Assembly (NCBI GenBank): GCA_036924085.1 | Contig: JAVGWX010000005.1 | Span: 73,628,547-73,692,546 of the forward strand | Reading direction: 5' to 3' | DNA length: 64,000 bases | Source: Ariolimax columbianus | Lineage: Eukaryota; Mollusca; Gastropoda; Stylommatophora; Arionidae | Shown: positions 56,931 to 64,000 of the stretch, one piece after another | Layout of the letters: each line of letters starts with the position of its first letter | How positions within the stretch are numbered: the stretch's first letter is position 1 | Made by a program: the position numbers and the translations under genes | Notes under the pieces: generated by a model | What the model was told of the DNA's origin: nothing | What the model saw: the letters and a program-made list of their open reading frames with translations, nothing else | Database searches by the model: none

Positions 56931-57159
56931 GTGAAGTTAAGAGAATCTAGCGGATGTTAATAACCCTCTTGCTTAATGTCTTGCTCCTGTCTCCACAAAT
57001 AGAATACCTGACTCACATTTATGAAAGGTTAGGTAATGATACTATTTTCTTTAAAGTATATACATACAATAACATACATATACAATATATAATAACACAA
57101 ATAAAGCCGATATAAGATCTTAGGTACTTGGTAACTGTTTTTATTTAGGACGATAGACT
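56931..57159. other. No gene recognised
   Basis: AT-rich with a TATA-like repeat near 57060; nothing recognised. Confidence 0.4.
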
Positions 57160-57705
57160 CGACAGAGAGATAGAGACGAGAGTTCAGAAGGCAATCGCTG
57201 TCACGTATCAGCTGTCTCCACCACTAAGACACCTCAAGATTTCCCTCAACTTAAAACAGCAGATGATAAATAGTTTCTTCATCTCAACAACTTTGATATC
57301 AGTACCAGACATGGTAGCGGAGGTTAGCCAAGTGGGAAATATTGTGCCTGCGAAAGGTCATTAACAACACCAGAAGCGACATAATCACTAATGCAAATAT
57401 TTCGAAGAAAGCTGGAACAATTCCTTGCCAATAGTATATCGAGCAAAAGAGAATGAATTGGTTTAGCCACATTGTGAGAATGCAACCATACCACATTGTT
57501 CGTGCAACCCTACACAGGAGAATATCATGAATACGGCAGAGAGGTAGAACGATGGAAAGGTGGATAGAAAGCATATACGAGACCTGTCGTAAAATGGGAA
57601 ACATGTTACTCGCGACATAAGAGAGGCTAAAGACAAATACATACCACGACACTGGGCTACAACTAGGTAAAAAGTCAGACGACAAAAGAAGACAAAGAAG
57701 AAGTC
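57160..57705 (+). pseudogene. Non-LTR RT C-terminal fossil
   Basis: Frames read DDRLDREIETRVQKAIAVTY, QLSPPLRHLKISLNLKQQMI, NSFFIS, then, after shifts, CLRKVINNTRSDIITNANIS, KRMNWFSHIVRMQPHHIVRA, TLHRRIS and RTMERWIESIYETCRKMGN. This is the thumb and tail of a non-LTR reverse transcriptase (the xxWFGHIVRM and GRxxxRWIE segments). It differs from the families at 26028 and 31100. Multiple frameshifts mark it as old. Confidence 0.78.
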
Positions 57706-59673
57706 AATGATAATGGGAACACGCAACTCAGCCTCACAAAGTCCCAACCAAGTACAGGCGGCTTCATCACCTCTGTACTGATGGCAATGACAGATGCCGT
57801 TAAGTTATACTGCTGACAAGTCTTACTTTTTGTTAAATTTACGTCACATGCAGTCTAGCAAATGCCACTGCCGTCGGGGATAATGTGTTAAAGAACGTTC
57901 TAAACAAAAGTTAGTGCGCATCACAAGTGATGATACCCACAACATCAGACCGTTTTGTCTGAATAATGTCATTTGCACTGTATCTATGTTCAAGTGAGAA
58001 AGTGAATGCACTTGTCATCAATCTCACTATTGTCCCGAGTTTCCTTGGATCAGTGGCAAGACTATTGGTCGAGACGACTAGATGAACTCGGGATGCAGAC
58101 ACTCTGGTCTTACCTCCGTAAGACTATACTCACCTTTAAAAAACATACTCTACAAGATATTACAGTATGTAAGTACTACGGATTAAAGTGTTGTATAACG
58201 TGCTCTATAAGACCATACAGTATGTGATGACTATGGATTGATTGTTACAGAACCTGCTCTATTAAATTTTAACTTGCGAAAGGTATATGGATTGAATTTT
58301 CAGCATTGAAACGTTTTGATTGAAGACTTCCCATAGGTCAGAAAAATGGAACACGTTGTACGGAACTAAACAACAACTCACAAACACTTGCAAATACTAT
58401 ATTGTATAGGGCCAAAGAGCAGGAACTCATAGGCTGCTGGATCAATAGCCAACCAACCGACTGAAGTATTAGGATTTAAGTGTTATGATTGAAGTGGTAG
58501 GATTGAAGTGTTATCATTGAAGTAGAATTATTTAAATCGACGTTATAATTGAACAGGTGTTATTGCTGGCAAATATATCACTGCATATGCTGGAGTATAG
58601 TCGCCAGGAGAATAGGAGACAACACTAGAGAATAGTAGTATGTGAATACTGGAATACTTAAAGTAAGGTAGAGTCGGGACCACTCTTCCCCTTCTCTCTC
58701 TTCTCACCTCACTCTGTTTCATTTGACTCTGTCCTACAGTCACACCCTTGCACAACTTTCACACGCGCCCTCGTGGTAAAGCCCTTCCATTGCACATTGG
58801 TTGGGCTAGCTTCTGAGGGCGCACAAACCTAGCATAGGTACATACAGATGCATACATGCATCCAAGCACTGATTTATGCGTTCTGATATCGCCCAATTGA
58901 CTACGGTATGGGGTGGAAAATGGCGCGCCTCCGCCAGTAGAAACTAGTGAGGCAAACATCTATGCAAAAAAAAAAAAATATTTAAAGTAATATTAGAATA
59001 TCTTGTTTTAAATGTCTATTTGACGGTCCAGTATTTCTTCTAGTGTCCCTTTTCAGATCGCTAATCCTGGTTGCGCACCACTGAAACAAAGAGTGGCAAA
59101 TAAGGCAAACTCTCTCGGAAATATCAGCGCAGTGTGTCAGGTAAGGTATTTATTTTACTGGAATAATGCATCCAATGAGGCAGACCAGTCTGTGATAACA
59201 TGTAGACACAAGACATGCTTTTTGTTTTGAGAATACCTCAGGTACGTCTATAGAAGGTTTCGTCACATGTCTTCCTTGGTTTGCCATTCGGGCTCAAATT
59301 CGACTATTAGCAGTATATGTTTCTTGTTTGTTCTTTTTTTCTATGAATCGAAGTCATCGCACTCCGGCATGCCCATAGATGGTCCGTATCTCACAGCAAA
59401 TGGTGCAGGCTCTGGATGCCGATGGTGCTTCTAGTACGCTGGTTGTACACTCTCCTGCTCCGCCTCTTCATGCGCCCCATTTCGCTCGAACCTCGTTTAA
59501 TGGGGACACTTTAGAGTCCATGGATTGTAGATGAGCAGCCAGTGTGAAGGTGTTTACTATATGCGGTTTACTAGGCCTGGGAAAGGTGCAGCGTTTGGGT
59601 GGCCAATCAATAGACTTTTCCCTAATGGTATTTATCCTACCTAGCAGTCAGTGTGTCACATTGCTGGTTCAGT
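57706..59673. other. No gene recognised
   Basis: About 2 kb with short frames only. GATTGAAGTGTTATGATTG-like phrases repeat near 58470-58550, and an A run of 13 lies at 58966-58978. No transposon remnant recognised. Confidence 0.5.
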
Positions 59674-60015
59674 TCAGTTCAGTTCATCCCGTAACCCATC
59701 AGGTCGTTGGGGCACACATGAAGACATGAAAATCCCACGCCAGCTCTCTCTGTCTGTCGCCGCCTGACGTATCTCACCGTGACGAAGGCCTGACCACTCA
59801 GCGATGTTGTCCACCCATCTCTTCCTTGGACGTCCTCGACCTCTCTGTCCCGGTACGGATCCAAAGAGTATCGAGTGTGGAATTCCGTTGGACCTCGCGA
59901 CGTGCCCGCACCAGGCCATCTTTCTTCTTTTGATAGTTGTGAACAGATCTTCAAAAGGACCAATAGCGTCTTCAACTCTCTGACGGATGTCTACGTTCGT
60001 GACACTATCCTTATA
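59674..60015 (-). pseudogene. Non-LTR RT C-terminal fragment
   Basis: On the minus strand one open stretch reads DSVTNVDIRQRVEDAIGPFE, DLFTTIKRRKMAWCGHVARS, GSVPGQRGRGRPRKRWVDNI, AEWSGLRHGEIRQAATDRES and WRGIFMSSCVPQRPDGLRDE. It is the C-terminal end of a non-LTR reverse transcriptase, the same family as the fossil at 31100-31612 but much better preserved. It is 5'-truncated, so no catalytic residues remain. No tail or target duplication was identified. Confidence 0.88.
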
Positions 60016-60029
60016 TGTAACATTGCTGG

Positions 60030-60545
60030 TAAACGCTAGTTATTATCGTGTGCGGATTGCTACTGTGTGTTTCCAACTAACACAACTAAGAGGTATGCTA
60101 TTGTGTGTGGATTGAAACTGTGTGTTACCAACTATAACACCTGAGAGGTGTGTTATTGCGTAAGGTCTTGCTACTGTGTTTCAAACTATCACCGCTGAGA
60201 GGTATGTTATTGTGTAAGGTCTTGCTACTGTGTGTTTCAAACTATCACCTCTTAGAGGTATGTTATTGTGTAAGGTCTTGCTACTGTTTGTTTCAAACTA
60301 TCACCGCTGAGAGGTATGTTATTGTGAAAGGTCTTGCTACTGCGTGTTTCAAAATATCACACCTGAGAGGTATGTTATTGTGTAAGGTCTTGCTACTGTG
60401 TGTTTCAAAACTATCACACCTGAGAGGTATGTTATTGTGTAAGGTCTTACTACTGTGTGTTTCAAACTATCACCGCTGAGAGATATGTTATTGTGAAAGG
60501 TCTTGCTACTGTGTGTTTACAACTATGACCCCTGGGAGGTATGTG
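60030..60545. repeat. 56-bp minisatellite, about 9 copies
   Basis: The unit contains GAGGTATGTTATTGTGTAAG, GTCTTGCTACTGTGTGTTTC and AAACTATCACCGCTGA. The first units are diverged, and single-base indels (GTGTTTC, AAAACTATC) change the reading phase. Confidence 0.92.
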
Positions 60546-61053
60546 ATTCTTGAGCTCCATATCCGTTTATGGTTGGTACCATCTGCTCTGCCTCTGTTCG
60601 CATGAGAAACAAAGGGCTCTCTCTGTTGTTGGTGGTATTTTGGGCAATTCTAACTCAAATAATGTTAAGTGTTGTTTCAGCAGTAGTTTCGGCAACAATG
60701 TGTTTTACATGATGAGGTTGCTTACCTTTTGCACAATCCTCTTTACTCACCTTTTATGAAATGATTGGAACGGGGTAGGGATCCTGTTCTTTGCTTCACG
60801 ACATTTACACGAGGATCTCAAACCTCTCCTAGTCATGCATCCTTCGACTGCCCCTACACACTATACTCGCGTTTATATAACCTCCGCTACGTGCATAGTT
60901 AGGAGTCGAAGGGTGTCAAGAGACTCGTGTAAGGAGCCCAATGCCAGTCCCGCTAGTCAGGTAAGTGATTTAGTGTGGATATATTTATAGTTGCACGGCG
61001 AATGTGGCTTTTCAAGTTGATGGTCTGGTTTCTTACTGTAGATGTTCGCATGC
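60546..61053. other. No gene recognised
   Basis: Nothing recognised. Confidence 0.45.
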
Positions 61054-61177
61054 CTGTGTGTGTGTGTGTGTGTGTGTATGTGTGTGTGTGTGTGTATGTG
61101 TGTGTGTGTGTGTGAGTGTGAGTGAGTGTGTGTGTGAGTGTGTGTGTGTGTGTGTGAGTGTGTGTGTGTGTGTGTGA

Positions 61178-61217
<40 letters not shown>

Positions 61218-61228
61218 GAGAGAGAGCC
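61054..61228. repeat. TG and GA microsatellite
   Basis: TG runs interrupted by GAGTG/TATG are followed by a GA run at about 61193-61227. Histidine/threonine- and serine-rich minus frames are artefacts. Confidence 0.95.
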
Positions 61229-61410
61229 ACTAAGTATTATATGATTCAGACAACGCAATATCAACCTATCAGGTACGTCCAAATGGTGACTAATGAAGGT
61301 TGTACATGGGGTTGACTACTGTATTCTGGGAAGAGCATATTATGTCTCAACTATGAATATGAAACTTTATACCGGATCCAGTGATGTTCTTCTCGGTTTT
61401 CTTGTTCCTG
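61229..61410. other. No gene recognised
   Basis: Nothing recognised. Confidence 0.4.
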
Positions 61411-61725
61411 TTTGTTCTCAAACTGCCGCTACCAAGTCCTGAACGTTCTCAAACTGCGCTACCAAGCCCTGAACGTTCTCAAACTGCCGCTACCAAGCCC
61501 TGAACGTTCTCAAACTGCCGCTACCAAGCCTTGAACGTTCTAAAACTCCCGCTACCAAGTCCTGAACGTTCTCAAATTACCGCTACCAAGCCCTGAACGT
61601 TCTCAAACTTCCCCTACCAAGCCCTGGACGTTCTAAAACTCCTGCTACCAAGCCCTGAACGTTCTCAAACTCCCGCTACCAAGCCTTGAACGTTCTCAAA
61701 CTTCCGCTACCAAGCCCTGCTTGAG
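61411..61725. repeat. 31-bp minisatellite grown from a SINE tail
   Basis: About 10 units contain GTTCTCAAACTGCCGCTACC and AAGCCCTGAAC. The unit matches the 3' tail of SINE family 2, which on the plus strand reads TCTCAATCTCCCGCTCCCAAG in copy b and similarly in copy a. The array joins the SINE body at 61726 without a break, so it is a tandem expansion of the element's own end. Confidence 0.92.
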
Positions 61726-62005
61726 CAGTTCAGCAGATAACATGATGCTGGCAGGAGAACGGAACGTGTTGTGTCGTAGTTCACTTCGATATTTGCACCT
61801 TTCGGTCCGACACATCCGACTTCGGCAGACGTTTTTGAGTACTGGGCTAGCCTTCTATCTTCGATCACTTCTCCTTTGCCAGTCTGCTCTGCAACAGCCA
61901 ATTATCCATAATTACTTGGAGGTGTAAAAGAGACGTGCCCGCTCTTGCTCGCTGACCCTGAGGCTAGCAGTCAGCTTTGGATCGTGACGTATGTAGCTCA
62001 TCACT
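61726..62005 (-). mobile_element. SINE-like element, family 2, copy c
   Basis: On the minus strand this covers most of the element, including the 5' part seen otherwise only in the complete copy at 53943. Plus-strand landmarks are GAGAACGGAACGTGTTGTG, GATATTTGCACCTTTCGGTC, CCAGTCTGCTCTGCAACAGC and CTGAGGCTAGCAGTCAGC. Its 3' tail has become the adjacent 31-bp array. Confidence 0.88.
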
Positions 62006-62084
62006 GTTCAATATCTTGATTTCCTTCTATGTTTGCTAAGAGACATGTTATTTACTACTTTTAATATTTTAAATGGTTGTCCTT

Positions 62085-62250
62085 TCCGCATCTAGAACGC
62101 CAGACATTATGGATGCAGAGCTAGAGAAAGATTAAGACAACCATGGATAGATGGTGTCAACGAGACTTCGAAGTAACATGGAATGACAACAACACCGGCA
62201 ACACATCTAGCACAGGGGAGAGAACTACATCTCCTCATGTCGTCTACTGA
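62085..62250 (+). pseudogene. Possible LINE tail remnant
   Basis: One frame reads ARHYGCRARERLRQPWIDGV before decaying, resembling the GRxRxRPWxDGV segment near the end of some LINE proteins. The match is short and no other motif supports it. Confidence 0.3.
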
Positions 62251-63435
62251 CGAAAGTAATTAGAAGGAGAAGAAAACGTATCTTTCTGCATGCATCTTTA
62301 TATGTAGTTGCTGTCAGATTATATATATTGTTCCTGTATTCTTCAGGTTGAAATTTACTGTGAAATTGGAGTAATAAGTCGTCTCCATATTTTAGCTGGT
62401 TTCTTTCTAGCTGTTTCAAGAAAGTCTACTGGGTTTTATTTTTCTCATACGCTGTAGTTTCTTTCAAAATCCAATCAACTGCCAACAAGAACAAAAAAGG
62501 TGATAAAAGACAATCTTGAATAATTCCAGATTGTGTCCGTCGAGTAGAAAGCTAAAGCTACCAACAACAAAAAATATATACTTCAACAAATATGAAAAAA
62601 ATTAATTAAATTAAAAATCTCAACTCAAAAGTCCGTCCACGATAATAGAATGTCCTCTGTCAAGACAGCTAAAGGCGAGGAAAAGGAGAGGATAATGCAG
62701 GGTGCATGAAAGCTGCATCGCTAACATTACTGTTTCCTTCTGAGAAAATCTCCAGAATTGGCAGTTTATAGAGCTCGAAACAAACATACATAAACAGGTA
62801 ACACATTCAGAGATTTGATTGGAATGAGTGACAACAGTATGGCTTGATGTGTAGTTATTGAAGACATGTGCTACACGTGGAGCACACGAGGTTTGAGCGA
62901 TTTATTGACGCCAGTGGGTAAATACAATTCGACTTGTCTTTGCCGTAACCCAAAATGGCGTAGGGGCATCACATCTCAGTTGCTTGCTAAAGGTGTGAGA
63001 GGTGTGTCTTGGGCAAGTCTCTAGCCGGGTGGGGCCAAACCCACTCCTGACGGAGTGATCACGTATCGATCCGGTATTTGGTTTGTTATTTTCCCGTTCT
63101 CTATCTCTGTATTGTTTTCATTGGGTATCCAAAATGCCGGGTTTACAGAAACCCGAGCGTATCTAAGATTTCCAGCAATAGATGTTGTTCGGGTTGTGTT
63201 TTCGTCTTGAGTGCGGTAAGCGTGTCCCTTAGATGTTTAACTGTGTTTGGATGACCCGGCTACAAAAAATTAACAAAATCACCACGAGTAGACAGTGTTT
63301 TTACGATCACCAAATTTGGCTGATCGTAGCTATTAGACTTCTTGTTTTTCTTTTATTTTCGCGTGTCCTACTTGTGCCTTACATCAACAGGTTATGAAAC
63401 GGTTTCTTGACCTGACCACATGCCAGGAAGCTTTA
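62251..63435. other. No gene recognised
   Basis: AT-rich; no frame, array or transposon recognised. Confidence 0.5.
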
Positions 63436-63605
63436 CTGTTTCTGTTATTTCTGCTATCTTTTGCGTGTACAGCCTTGGCGTAGTATTCATTTTATGTGTA
63501 TAGTATTGCTTCTGAAGGATACTATCCGGTGTTTGACGTGCCAAGTGGCCGAACCATTTGGTTTGCTGCCTCTTGTTGAGGTCTAGTAATGGTGTTGTAC
63601 CACTG
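63436..63605 (-). pseudogene. Possible non-LTR RT thumb remnant
   Basis: The minus strand reads LLDLNKRQQTKWFGHLARQT then PDSILQKQYYTHK, resembling the QxKWFGHLxRM segment that follows the RT domain in LINE proteins. The rest of the frame is not recognisable. Confidence 0.4.
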
Positions 63606-64000
63606 GTGTTGTACCTAATTGTCTTCTAATATCTTTGATTATATCTATTATTGTTGCACTAATATTCTGCGAAGGGCTTCATCTCTGTTGTTACTTTGTT
63701 TCTTTTATCTTTGCTTGTCAATGTCCAATTTCGACACTGATAGCACAATGTGGGTAGGAATATCGGGAGGTAAAGCGTTCTGTTTGCATTTATTGTCACG
63801 TGTTTACATTGCAATATCGGGGGCATTTGTGAAATGATTTTACTTGCTGTATTGCATCTGTGTTGGATTTCAGTGTTACCAATCTGCTACGATTATGTTA
63901 CCCAGTTACGTGACATTTTTCACCTGATTTACTTTCTGGTTTTGTATGAATACTGTTGTTTCTATTTCTTTTCTTGCAATCGTCATAATTTCAGTTTTAT
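63606..64000. other. No gene recognised
   Basis: T-rich sequence to the end of the window; nothing recognised. Confidence 0.45.

Overview
This 64 kb window is eukaryotic, most likely from an invertebrate animal. The repeat types, the long-tailed minisatellites and the look of the LINE protein fit a mollusc, perhaps a gastropod; that is inference from family resemblance, since no host gene is present to settle it. I found no convincing host protein gene, no rRNA and no functional tRNA. The window consists of retrotransposons (one intact, many broken), SINEs, one LTR element, and about two dozen tandem arrays separated by unrecognised sequence.

Layout. 0-7 kb: a tRNA-derived SINE with a perfect 12-bp target duplication, two sister minisatellites (59 and 60/57 bp) and purine-rich tracts. 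7-8 kb: two LINE fragments joined head to tail. 9-14 kb: GA-rich, 24-bp and 36-bp arrays. 15-16 kb: an unclassified dispersed repeat and a SINE-like element. 16.8-21.4 kb: a minisatellite split by an intact LINE of about 4 kb (endonuclease, reverse transcriptase, RNase H, Cys/His tail) with a target duplication of up to 12 bp. 21.9-25.5 kb: 65-bp and 36-bp arrays, the latter 1.9 kb long. 26-32 kb: four further LINE fossils, one with a SINE nested in it, and a second copy of the dispersed repeat. 31.9-39.4 kb: 26-bp, 50-bp, AT-rich and 36-bp arrays, the last carrying a perfect splice-donor motif in every unit. 40-43.5 kb: a decayed LINE whose endonuclease and linker regions have each been expanded into a minisatellite. 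43.8-47.8 kb: 55-, 23- and 57-bp arrays. 47.8-53.65 kb: a non-autonomous LTR element with about 0.95 kb LTRs and no recognisable gag or pol, its 3' LTR broken by a LINE insertion. 53.9-64 kb: a complete SINE-like element, more LINE tails, 62- and 56-bp arrays, and a SINE whose tail became a 31-bp minisatellite.

How the parts work together. The intact LINE at 17.3-21.4 kb is a plausible relative of the source of six 5'-truncated copies, which share its 3' end and a (GAA)n tail. Several have their own short target duplications, the signature of target-primed reverse transcription. Two SINE families and the 5' end of this LINE share one central domain, so parts have been exchanged between element types. 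At least three minisatellites appear to have grown out of transposon sequence (LINE endonuclease, LINE linker, SINE tail), suggesting that transposon insertions seed tandem arrays here.
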